From Nitzschia sp. DOCU1 (lineage: Eukaryota; Bacillariophyta; Bacillariophyceae; Bacillariales; Bacillariaceae), in contig OX595995.1 in assembly GCA_951394045.1 (NCBI GenBank), positions 1,364,001 through 1,428,000 of the forward strand: DNA of 64,000 bases, written 5' to 3'. Below the pieces are notes generated by a model. That model did not search any database and was not told where the DNA came from. It saw nothing but the letters and a program-made list of their open reading frames with translations. The translations under genes and the position numbers were made by a program. Position 1 is the stretch's first letter. Each line of letters opens with the position of its first letter. Shown here piece by piece: positions 20,666 to 31,823 of the stretch.

Positions 20666-23600
20666 CTACGCCGTCCCATCTCCCTTTGTATCATCCGTTG
20701 TCCTAGGCCTTCCGAAATACAATATCTCCTGAAGTAACTTCTTCCTGTCATCCGTTGGAATCGTGGTCTTGGTAAATAGATCCGCCAGATTGCATTTCCC
20801 ATCGATCTTTGCAACCCTTATTGCTTCTCTTGCCGCCTCTTCGCGAACGAAATGATACGAAATCGAATGATGCTTCTTCTGCAACGTCGAATGAGGTAAT
20901 GACGTATTCTTGACCACGCTCTCATTGTCGCAGAAAATGTTGCTGGGTCCGTCGATTGGAACTCCAAACATCCGCAACTTGTACCTCAACGACTTGTTCA
21001 TCTCCACCGCAACTCGCATCGCGTTGAACTCGCTTCCGAACGTCGCGGCTTCCACCGTATTCTGCTTCTTAGATAGCCACAAGATTGGCGCATTGTTCAC
21101 AAATATCAAAATTCCAGATTGTGACCGACGATTCACAACGTTGCCAGCATGATTGGCATCCACATAAATGACGATGCGAACGGAATTTCCTTTCGGCACC
21201 GGCATATTTGGTGGTAGTTCTTCTCCATCGACGTCGTAAAAGTCCTTCCAATCAACGGGAACAAACAAGCTCTCGTCGAAATCAATCAACAAGTCATCGA
21301 ACACCATCGTCGATCGTTCATGTTTCTGTAAATATGCGAAAATTTTGTAAACCGTCTCGAGATGTCCGACGCGTGGGGCACAAAGGTGAGTCGCCAACGA
21401 CGCTACCTCCGCAAGCATATCAATTCTTCCAAGCTCACACGCCCATCGCAATACTCCTATCAAATGCATAAAACGAGTTGCCATGTCGTCGTCCAATAAT
21501 GGACTGGTGTCCAATTCCGGCCGATAACTCTTTGGAAATGGCCGATCTGAATCCTTCATCGGCAGATCACGGCCCTCCGACTTCAGAGTTTCGCGCAAAT
21601 TCTTGACCGCGCTCTTCACATAATCGTTGGCCGAGATCGCCCAAACGCAACGACCATCCGGTAATTGGTACTTGCCTATGTTCGCCCCGAGATATCTCTC
21701 GGGCGGTGCCACTTCATCGTTCTTTAACCGGTACAACCCTGCGATAGCCTTCATCGTCTCCTGCGGTTTGTGCGACATGCACATGATGTCGTCGACATAA
21801 ACCAGCAGGTATTCATAATATTCACTCCCGTCCGGCTTGACTTGCGGTCTGATATAAACGTCGGGGTCCGCTTTCGAGTCACGCCACCCCAAATCAATCA
21901 GACTCGTCCTTAGCATATTCCTCCATGCCGCTCCGGACGAACTTATTAATAAAATCATAAATGGTTAGTATACGAGACAAGTTCTGCGTTCCCATTTCCT
22001 CTCTCACCGTAGTCCGTATAATGCCTTGATGATTAACATCACCGCGCCTTCGTCGCTGCCAAATTCCGGTCCTGCGACTGTCCAAATCTTCTCGCGGCAG
22101 TCGGCGTTCAAATATGCGTTGCCTATATCAGCCGCGAGTATGTCCAGGTTGTTCAACGCTGCCATCAAAAGTGCAATTCGCACGCTGTCCCTGGAAACCA
22201 CCGACGCATAGGTTATAGACGCCGGGGTCTCTGTCGTATGCCCTCCGGCAACAAGCCTGGCTTTTCTTGTGAAGTTCCCATCCATCTTAACATCAAATAC
22301 CATATGGCACTTGATCTCTTGATATCCCACCAGTGTTTTGCCTGACCTTGCCTCCTCGATAGTAATACCGTCCTTTCTTTGAAAGGCTGGGCGCACGTTC
22401 TTCATTTCCTTCATGATTGCATCGTACCAGAGTGTCGTTCCAGTTTCTTCGTCAATTTTTAGTGCCTCCTTGACCGAGTGCGGTAGCCGAATGCCAAATT
22501 TGTGGGTAGTCCTCCAATACCGACTCTTTACCTTTTTAATGATAATGTTGCGCTTTCGCAGCACGTCCGAAACCCACCACTTGAAGGCGGGTTCTTCGGC
22601 GATTCCATTTCCAATGGCATACTCTGCCACCTCTACCGGATTGCTTTCTTTCAAATCTTTTAGCGCGACCCAAGTTGTCGCACCGTCCTTCCATTCAACC
22701 AAAAGATCCCACCCCACGGTAGTAATCTTTGGGACCTGGTTCCCATTTCTTGAGACGACAAATCCGTTATCCTTCTTTATCGCTTGTCCATCAGACCTGT
22801 GATCCAAGATTTCCTTTAAGTAAAAGAATTGGTGGCCCTCATCGTCCACCTGTGAGAATAGGTTTTCGGCAATGATATTCGCTGTATACTCCGCTGTTGT
22901 CCCATCTGGGAACTCGACTTCGTATTCCCGTGTGTTCATGATAGGGTTAGGATTATACTTTCCTATTGGGCGACCGTCTGGTCCCTTCGCCCTTTTCTTG
23001 ACGGTCCCTCGCACATAATCGTCCCCCTGAGGTAGCAAAACCTCTGCTCCAATGTATGTATCCAAGGAGTCAGCATCGTGACCCTCAACGTCCATTCCAG
23101 GCATGTCTTCGCCTTCCACTGCGGCGACGACCTCGTGATCTTCCACTTCGTCTGCAAACAAATCTTGCTGCCCAAATTTACCTTCCTCGTTTCTGTCAAT
23201 ATCATGCTCATCGTTGAGTGCTTCTTCTAACCGTTGATCAAACCTGTCGATCCTTCGCCGAGTGTCCTCATTTTTATAATCGTCTTCTACCACATGCTGA
23301 ACTGTCGTTCGAGCCAAGACTCTTCCAGTTTCGTTCATTATATAATCGCAAAGAGCTCCGCCGATTCGGTGGGCCACGCCAACAAACCTACCAAGCTGTG
23401 GATTAATGTCGGCGTTGGGGTTATCCCAATACCAGACACGATCCCAAAATGAGAAATCAAGCCACTCTGAAATGTCGACGGAGTCACCAGTTACGCGTTC
23501 CACGCCTGTCCTCCCATCGCGACCCGAGGCGGTGCGAGACAGAATTTCAGCTTCCCATACCATGCCGTAATCCCACACTTTCCTTGGGACGCCCAGAGAT

Positions 23601-26434
23601 GTTGCTCTGTTTCTCCATTTCCTCCTCAGTGTGCCAATGTCCCGTTCACAGCGATTCTGCCATGGTGAGTAAGGCTCAGTCTGCCGCAATATCATACGAA
23701 CTTTTCTCGCGGTCTTGGCAAAGTCACTGCCGGGAGCGACTTGCTCCAAAGCACCATCTACCATCATCATTTCTGGCACGCCGACGTCGTCAAGAAACTC
23801 CTGCAACGCGGCGCCAGCTTCACCTTTTGACTCCATTGGAAATACCTTAATCAAGCCTTCGCCACTGAAGACTTGTGCATACTTATTGCCTCGAATAGAT
23901 TTCACCCCGGAAACCATTGTATCTGAGAAGAATTTGGCTTTCAATCGTCGCCTTGAATCTGACAAAATATCGGTGCGGTATCGCCTCCGGAGGGGATGAA
24001 CAGCGGTCCGAATTCCCACCTGAGTCGTCACTTGCAAAGTGTTCTTCGCGGTTTCCAATCCAATTCTCCACTTCTGTGCCAGCAACTCTGGCGTCACAAT
24101 AGAGTGCCGGTTTGTGGCAACCGGGGCCACCGTCGCTGCTTGAGCAGTCCTTGCGACCTGAACTTTAGAAATTAATTTGGACAACATTGTTTTACCTGTG
24201 TAAATAGAAGAAATTTGGGAAAATGTAACGTCCGCAGGATCGAGACCCGTTGACTGAACGTTAACACCGTATGTGAGACGATCCATTTCTGCCTCCTCCT
24301 TCGACAGCCCGAAAATGGCGGAAGAAGGATCCCAAAGATCGTCGTTCATCAAAATGTGACGGCACGAATTCAAATCTTCGTCTGACGGACAAAATGACTC
24401 AAAGGAACAGGTAGTCCCTTTCATCCTGAACGGAATAAAATCACCATCGATTGTGGTCACACCCAGAGGGCGGTTGGGGTCAGTAGGATCGTCACAAACC
24501 GAATGACCGAAAGCCCTCCACTGATACGGATTGATCAGGGAATTTCCCATGGAATTCCAAAATCCAAGACCTTGTGGGAGAACAAGAATAACCGTTTCAC
24601 CTGTAGAAGGAATTTGAATTGCAGTCGCGGCGGTTACCATAGGTACGCCACGAATTGGCTCGTAATCTGGATTAAACGGTGAGACATCAACAATTTCCCC
24701 GGTATACTCCAAGGGCCGGAAATTTCTTCCAAAGCAGTGGTTGTCTGATCGGCTGTCGATCTCGTTGGTGTGAAATTCGCCAATAGGAAATACCATTGTA
24801 TCAACCTGGGCCTTGCCGGACGTCCTTTTCACGATCTTTACCATGCTCGAATTACGAGAGTTGCCTCCATAAGCACCTTGTCCCATCCTTGGAGGCTGGG
24901 CATTCGTAGGTGTTCGTGCCGTAGGCACGGACGCGGCAACGGAAGCATTGTCTTGATTTGTAGCCGCCATGACGCCACGAGTCACGGCCTGTTCGATTGC
25001 CTCAGTCATTGTAGAGACATCACCTGCTGCAGTACTAACCGCCGAAATATTGCGGCCACGGCCGCCTCGACCTCTTCCACCAGTTCTACCGCCTTCGGTC
25101 CTCTGCGATTTCCGCTGCTCGACTGCTTTAGCACGGTTCGGATCGGTTTGAATTGCGTAGCGAATAGCGGGAGTCAAGCTCCACCACTCTGCTTCCGTCA
25201 TGTAACGGTGCGGGTCAGAAAGATCCACACCGGCATAGGACTGTGGGACCCCTGGGATACGGTTGGAGGATCTGCCTCCTCGACCGCCCCTCCCATCCCG
25301 ACCTCCGCCACGGCCACCTCGACCGCGGCCTCCCCGGTGACTGGAACCATCGTTGCTCGCCTGTGAAATATGTCTGTTAGCGCGTTTGTATCCACCACCT
25401 CGTTCAAACATAGCAGGGTGAGCACGACGCAAAGTATCACTGAGCGTAGCAGCACTTTTGTCGAAATCAGCTCGCAAATTCCTGTCAAGCATGATATACT
25501 CAACCGTAGCCTTAAATTCAGGCGCGTTAGTATTGATACCACGAGTCAATTTTTCGACCTGTTCCTCGCCCGTAACAGGGCGTCCATACTTCCTCATGGT
25601 CTCGAACGCAGACTTGAGTTCCGAGACGTATGACTCGAAGCTCTTACTCTGTTCGTTGCGCCAGTGCAAATGCTCAACTTGATATCGAGCCTGTTCCAGA
25701 CGACGCTGCTTCATATCAGGCCCGTCGTAGTGGGACCTGAGATCTTGCATCGTTACCCTACCGTCCTTATGTTTCTCGTTACCTTTTACCCAATGGTAAG
25801 CATCAGTTCCGATCACACACTGCATAATCTTACGGAACACCACTTCTGCATCTTTCTTAAATACTCTACCCTCGAGTGCGGCGCTCCAAAACGGCAATGT
25901 TTCGTCCCTATCCGGGTCGTTATCGTCGCGAACCACGTACGACAACGGAACGTTACTGGCGCCCTTCATGCTCTCCAAGTGGTTGATAAAATCTTTCTCC
26001 CAATCGATCCACTTCTCAGGCTTGAGCTTTCCGGGCATTTTAATCTCATCCATTTCGTTTCCCGCCTCCTTCTCCTGGATTCCTAGGTTGTATCGGTTCT
26101 TAGCATCCGAATACGCATCGGCGTTGAAGTCCGCCACGAGCAAGGCTGCGCCACGCGAATTCAAGTCGCGAACCCAAAATGCGAGGATTTGCAACTTCTT
26201 GATTCCGATCGCGTTCAACTTCGGCTTCATGTTTCCTCCCATGTCACTCCACTCCTTATCGGTAAAACCAATCATGTCCTCCAAATCGTTGATGCCCTGC
26301 AAATGAACCTGGAAAGCCTGCATGCGGCTCAAACCAAGCACATCATGCAAAATAAATGGGACATCGTCCACGTTCGCCCCGCCATTGGCGTTGAAGTAGG
26401 CGTTCGCCTGAGCACCTGTCGCATCGTTAACCAT
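20666..26434 (-). CDS. Copia Gag-Pol polyprotein, two exons
   Basis: ATG 26434 to 22008, then 21941 to the stop at 20666, skipping a predicted 66-bp intron; 1900 residues if spliced. Gag is helical (about 1-350), followed by Arg-Gly-Gly tracts (about 360-385 and 455-470) in place of a zinc knuckle. The protease region has DSRSDNHCFG, with Arg where Gly is usual after D-S. Integrase acidic residues are in FFSDTM (about 835), MVDGALEQ (about 890) and NRCERDIG (about 925). A chromodomain-like block (WDLLVEWKDGATTW, about 1208-1275) lies between integrase and RT. RT has LAADIGNAYLNA, LYGLR|SSGAAW and the catalytic YVDD (21799-21788). RNase H has YVDANHAG, SEFNAM and CDNESV. It appears intact and potentially active. 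Confidence 0.93.
21942..22007 (-). other. Predicted spliceosomal intron inside copia RT
   Basis: A 66-bp segment with donor GTGAGA, an exact TACTAAC branch-point word about 23 nt from the 3' end, an A/T-rich tract, and acceptor AATAAG. It starts with an in-frame TGA. Removing it joins CG to T in one Arg codon and restores the conserved RT block LYGLRSSGAAW. Unspliced RNA would end after residue 1476 and lack the YVDD active site. Confidence 0.8.
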
Positions 26435-26778
26435 GTTTCCTTAATTTGGGCGCAAACAGTAATATGTTAGTCAATAAAACGGTGGGCCGAAGCCCAATCC
26501 GCACGTTTCCTAGTCGCCTTTTGTCCTGGTTTCGGGTCAAAGACCCTTTTTGTATGTTCTTTTTATTGTACCTCGAGCCTGCCCACTGAGAGTTGCATTA
26601 GATTCGGCACCAGGGCCGCAACTTCGAAGCAGTTTTACACCCCAAATTGTGGGTGTCTCGGGTGCCGTACGGGGTGATCAGTCCCTGGCGTTACCTGATT
26701 GCCTCGTTGCCTTATTGCCTCGTTCTCCTCGAAAACTCTCTCCTTTTCCTTACTACCTTCGAACCCCTCGAAAGCGAA

Positions 26779-26793
26779 TTGGGTCTGATAAAC
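26779..26793 (-). other. Primer-binding site candidate
   Basis: On the element strand GTTTATCAGACCCAA abuts the 5' LTR. It does not start with TGG, so it is not complementary to a tRNA CCA end. The same 15 bases occur at 61910-61924 upstream of the second copia gag, which supports function. Complementarity to an internal tRNA anticodon arm, as used by some copia elements, would fit. Confidence 0.65.
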
Positions 26794-26993
26794 TGTGTAA
26801 AGTTTCCTGTAACTTACTTGTTTCCTAATGATGATACTCTGATGTAAAGCTATAGACAACCTATCCTTGATAGACCAAGACTAAATTGTGCCATTGTCGG
26901 CTTACGTATCCAGCTTTCCATTGTTCCGATGACCGTCGCGCATCTAGCGTGTGGTTGACTAGATTGACTTCCAGTCACGTCCATATTCGAACA
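26794..26993 (-). repeat. 5' LTR
   Basis: 200 bp, identical by eye to the LTR at 20354-20553. It should carry the element's promoter; no TATA motif could be assigned with confidence. Confidence 0.95.
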
Positions 26994-27001
26994 GCTGTAG
27001 C

Positions 27002-27362
27002 AAGGTCGATGTTTTTATACGCTCAGGGAAGAAGTCATGGTTATTTGATAGATACAATACATACATGACAAACTATCTTACCGATTTCTATTCAGACAGG
27101 ACAGGCGGTCAGTGCGTCGTGGCGCACGCCTATCCCCGAAATGTCTCATAGTACAAAAAAATGGATGGAAGAGAACGAAGGAATGAATCATATCTTTCAT
27201 CTTCAGTCGTTCATATCACTGTAACCTATCTTCTGCTCATGAAACGATTCCTGGTATCTCGTCTGTAGTTGAGCGACACCAGTACTTTCTTGGTTGAAAC
27301 GGGGCCTGGTTTGGTACGATGGGTCGGATCCAGCCGCTGATGGTCGTTCGAAGGTAGCAAAA
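27002..27362. other. Upstream region of PEX1
   Basis: 361 bp between the old inverted-repeat unit and the PEX1 ATG. No gene is seen. The PEX1 promoter is now separated from upstream DNA by the transposon nest. Confidence 0.45.
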
Positions 27363-30300
27363 ATGGATACCCCCGGTTCTTGGATCATGCCCCGCCTGGT
27401 TGCTGCAAAGGGTCAGGAGAATCTTTTTGTGCGGCTATCTCCTGATGTAATAACGGCGCTGACGGCTGAAACTGCTTCGTCTGCTGATCGTTACGGGTGG
27501 ACCTTGCTATCAGAGGACCCTACTTCATTTTTGGCCCTGGAGCTATCGATCGGCGATGTTTCGATTTTCGCTTCTTTCAACGGTGGTGTTCTCGAAGGAT
27601 CCCTTGGTAAGTCGATACGAAAGAAATACAGGATGCTTACTATGAATTCTTCTGCCGTGGGTCAATGATCGATTCAGTACAATTAGTTTTGTCACTACCG
27701 CCGAATCATCTGTGTGGATATACCACAACTGTTGCCTTCCTTCTGAGGCCCTGCTTAATGGAGTGGAACGTCCTTTGCCATGTTCAACTACATGCCCGCA
27801 CCGCAGAGACTTACTTATTGTCTGGTTCTTCTATAGATTGTATTCAAGTTCCAATAGCACTGCTTCCAATCGAGGAGTCTAGCCAACTTCCGAGCCGAGT
27901 AAAGGTTCGAGTAATTACAGACCTTTCCCATGCTACCCGTGTTCAAGTGGATCCAGTGTCAACGGAAGACTGGGAATTATTACAAGTTCACGCCGAAGTA
28001 TTGGAGAATGGGGGGCTTTTGAAACAAGTCAGTTTGGTGTACACTGATCAGCAATTGGAATTTCGTCTGCCGACAAAACAACAGGATACAATTCGCGTCG
28101 TGGTAAAGGAAATTTCCACAACGACATCGTCGTCGTCTTCACTGTGGCCTGATAGTATAGACACATCCGACAGCGACGCGTTGAACGAAACGGTGGCTTT
28201 GCTAGCAAGCAACACTGAGGTCATAATCACACCAATTCCTCGGAAAACAGACGATATAGTCGATCCGGAGGCATGGTCTCAAGCCCTACAAATTATTCCA
28301 TGCGCTGAAGACTTTGGCTTGCGACCCTTGCCTAACATCATTCCTGGAAGTCAGAACCTTCCGAAAATAGCTCCAGGGTGCGTTCTAGTCCACCCCAATT
28401 CCATTGGGTGGAATCCAGAACTGTTCAGTGGCTGGGCGCAAATGGGACAATGCGCTGATCTGGGGAATAGTGAACAAGGAAGTGCATTGGCGGTTCGATT
28501 GATTTCGTCATCGGAAATTCCGGAGGGTGTTGCAGGTACGTCGCTATATCTAGCAAATTCGTGGTGGTATAACGTTTCGAGGATGAAAATCGATATCGGA
28601 TTGGCAAGTGACGATTCAATGTTTTTTCCAATTGATACTCCTGAGAGAGCAATAAATTACTTGAAAATTTTGTCTAGTGCAAACTGTCCTTTATGCTCAC
28701 GGGCTCCTTCATTTTCACTATTGCATTGCACAGGTAGGTTTGGCTTTTGTTGACCGTCGTATGGAACGACTCTTTTCAGTGACGACCAAAATATACCATG
28801 CTAATTCTGAAACAATTACATGACGAGCAACATATTCATTTTCGATAACTCCGAGAAACGAATCGTGGCTAAGCATTGCACGTAATTTGCTTCGGCTTCT
28901 CATATTTCCTTGTCGTGTTGCTATTTCCCACAGTCGTCCACCCGTGGCTGCGCTGGAATCTTGGTCTACCACTATTCTGGGGGCATGTGCGATTACGCCC
29001 ATTGACGTTTCCGTCGTTCGTTTCCGTCAACGATATCCAGCTCGTCGACGTGAGTCTGACTTGGAAGCGTAATTTGCGTTGGCACGATCCGGGAATCCGA
29101 TGCGCGGGTGGTGACCCGCTATCGCTAGGTGGACTGATCGAAACATCAGAACTACAGCTTCCACTAGGCCTGATTGTTTTGTCTGAACCCGACACCAGTT
29201 CCCGGAGGGGCGGGAATCGCTACTTTAGAATCTCACTGAGGCCGACACTTGCGAATACCGTTGATATGGAGAGGACAATTTTGCGAATGGAAAGTGTAGA
29301 GGCCTTGCAACGACTCGCCCCCAGCAGAGCTTGTTTGCAGCCAGAGGTCGAGTCAAGAGACAGTTTGGAACTACCATCGACCGATCGACTCGTAGCGACG
29401 ATCCCTGATCTCATATTTGAAAGTACGATGAAGGCACTGGTCCCTTTGTTCCAGCACCTCGAACGAAGTTTTCCATGTCTGGGGGTCCTATGCGGTTCGA
29501 CCGGGATGGGAAAGTCACACGCGGCTCTTGTTCTTGCTGCCGTTGCTAGAACAGAATACCGCCGCGCTACGCTTTATTTAGACTGCAGGTGCTTGCAGGA
29601 GTCGACTGCCACAATCGTCGAGATCCTCACTGAACTTGATCAACTTTTCTACTCGGCTGCAAGGACCAGAAAGTGTCTTGTGGTTCTGGATGATCTGGAT
29701 CGGATAGCACCAAATCTGGTAGGTGGGAAAGAAGGCGACCCTGGCTCCCAAACCCAAGGCGTCAACCCAACTGCTATTGACCAGTCAAAATTGATCTCAG
29801 ATCGTATTCTCCAGTTATTTGAGGCTGTCAATAAATCGTCGTCGGTTGAGGTGGTCGTAACATGCTTGAGTGAGACGTCGTTGAATCTATCACTGTCTCA
29901 GTACCAAACGCCAATTCAAATCCCGATGATGAATAGCAAGGAGAGGCATTGCTATTATTACAGTTTGGTGGAGGATTGCCCTTTGCACGATATGGAAAAT
30001 TTGCCAGAGCAAATCTTTGCGCAGGCAACTGAAGGTTATCGGCCAAAGGACTTGGAAAAAGTTGCGCTCCGAGTGCAGCGCAAGCTCGCGTTGGAAAAGG
30101 ATTACCCTACTTCTCTGGCGGAGGCCACCCGAACTGTGCTAGACCATTTTCTACCGCTTTCACACATGGACCTTGACAAACCAAAAGCAAGAGACGGCCT
30201 GTCCTGGTCCGAGATCGGTGGTCTCTTTGAGGTCAAAACGAAACTGGAGGCCACGCTTTTGAGGCCTGTACGATATCGAGCGATCTATGAGCAAGCCAAG

Positions 30301-31128
30301 ATTCGGCTACCTAGAGGTATTCTCCTCCTTGGCCCAAGCGGCTGCGGGAAAAGCGCTATCGTGCCCGCCCTGGCTGAAGCATGCAAATTCCCAATGATCG
30401 CATGCAGGGGCCCTGAAATCCTTGATAGATATATCGGAGCTTCAGAGGCAAAGATTCGCGAATTGTTTAAACGAGCCGCTTCTGTGGCACCATCGATATT
30501 GTTTCTGGATGAGCTCGACGCCCTGGCGCCTCGTCGGGGATCGGACCATACCGGTGTGACGGATCGGGTTGTGAACCAATTGTTGACTTTCTTGGACGGC
30601 GTTGAGGATACATCAAACGCCACCGTTTACGTCATCGGCGCAACTTCGAGACCAGACAAAATTGATCCTGCGTTGCTTCGTCCTGGTCGTTTGGAACAAC
30701 ATTTGTTCGTCGGCCCGCCCGAGAAAGACGACGAATGGGAAGATTTGGTTCGAAAGGTTTCCTCGGGGTGGAATATCTCTGAAGGTTGCCGTGATTTCCT
30801 CTTCTCCGACCAAGGCATGTCAGATGTACTAGCTAGTCTAAAAAAACATCCCTTGGTTTGTCCAGCAGACATCAAAGCTGCCATGGATACTGCACAATTG
30901 AACGCAGTGCACCGACTGCTGGACACGGAAAGGCCCGAGAATATAACTCAAGTTGAGATCGAAGTTCAAGATCTCAAACAAGCTCTTGTGGGGTTGCGAC
31001 CTTGTACGAATCCAGACGATGCTCGATTTCTTGATGAAATTTACCAACGATATAACGCCAAGTGGAAATGGCTACGGAAGGGAGGTCATAAAGACGTCCC
31101 AAAAGAGCTGAAGACAACGCTACGCTAG
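27363..31128 (+). CDS. PEX1: Peroxisome biogenesis AAA-ATPase PEX1
   Basis: Three exons, 27363-27606, 27678-28733 and 28934-31128, with introns of 71 bp (GTAAGT...GATTCAG) and 200 bp (GTAGGT...CCCACAG); both junctions keep frame, giving 1164 residues, within the usual PEX1 range. The N-terminal part has the PEX1 signature VDPVSTEDWELLQVHAE (about residue 178), where the double-psi barrel meets the cofactor surface. AAA domain D1 has Walker A GSTGMGKS (about 619) and VVLDDLD (about 678). D2 has GPSGCGKS (about 898), LFLDELDAL (about 954) and the arginine-finger region LLRPGRLEQ. PEX1 with PEX6 forms the hexameric motor that pulls ubiquitinated PEX5 from the peroxisome membrane. D1 Walker B keeps DD rather than DE, as PEX1 D1 is often less active. 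ATG at 27363 is in good context (AAAATGG). Confidence 0.92.
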
Positions 31129-31823
31129 CTAGAAGCTAGGAAGTGGAAGGGACACGACGCGACACGACACGACACGAGAATCCAATATAATTCCTCGACC
31201 TCTAGAGGTAGCCGCTGCCAGTCAGTCTTTTACTGTGTTTCACAGCCCGCTGCAGTTGTAGTCCGCGTAGCTTGGAGCATAAATGCAAATTGCCGTTACT
31301 AGTTCTATTGACTTTCCTTGGCGACTCGAGCGTATCCGTTGACCTCTGCCTAAAGATATTCTTCTCTTGTCTCCCAGCATTAGTGCTCGGTAAGCTCGTT
31401 TGAGTGGTCAAGGTAGCTTTTACTTTAGACGGCAACTCCCCTCTGCTTCTTCTACAAAGATCTCTGCAACGGACGCCGGGGGACGATTCTTCGTGGCGCA
31501 GACATATGATTACTCCGACTTGGAAGGTTCAGCCGGCGCGTGACACATTGTATCCAACGTGGTTTCGATTTAACAAAAAATGAGGTATTGAATATTCATA
31601 TTGTATAATAATACACTTAAATCCAAACGAGCAGGCGTGCGATTGTTGCAAACGGATCACAACTTTTTATCGAGCAACGTCCGATCAAAGAACTGCCTCT
31701 CCAATCTTTCGAGAAAGAGGGTGTTGGAGAGAGAGAATCTAGTTGTGCTGCATTTTGAGCTATACCACGTAATAACAACTCTTCCGTCGGAAAAGAATTT
31801 ATTGATTAGTGATACGAAAGAAA
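31129..31823. other. Intergenic with ACACG simple repeat
   Basis: 695 bp without a supported gene. A short simple repeat (gacacgacacgacacgag) lies at 31151-31178, right after tagctagaagctagg at the PEX1 stop. Confidence 0.5.

Larger units (their letters stand above)
20354..26993 (-). mobile_element. Full-length copia (Pseudoviridae-type) LTR retrotransposon
   Basis: A 6.64-kb element read on the minus strand: 5' LTR 26993-26794, primer-binding site 26793-26779, gag-pol 26434-20666, polypurine tract 20562-20555, 3' LTR 20553-20354. Domain order gag, protease, integrase, chromodomain-like, reverse transcriptase, RNase H places it in Ty1/copia. The LTRs look identical base for base, so insertion is recent. 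Flanks share GCTG(T), a 4-5 bp target duplication. The only break in the coding frame is the 66-bp segment at 21942-22007. Confidence 0.95.
18587..27001. mobile_element. Inverted-repeat (DNA-transposon-like) unit split by copia
   Basis: A 26-bp sequence at 18587-18612 (gctacagccagacacaaatg...) is repeated in inverted orientation at 20332-20354 and completed by 26999-27001. Removing the copia element and one copy of its target duplication rebuilds the full inverted match. The unit was then about 1.8 kb. Both ends also carry second copies of the word aaatggattt (18672 on the left; 20316 on the right), as subterminal protein-binding repeats often do. It encloses the ORF at 19433-20071. No target duplication of this outer unit could be identified, and superfamily is unknown. 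Confidence 0.6.

Noticed and set aside
21942..22007. Ordinary disabling stop or frameshift in the copia
   Set aside because: The two frames are joined exactly by GT-AG splicing with a perfect branch word, and both LTRs are identical, so decay is the less likely reading.
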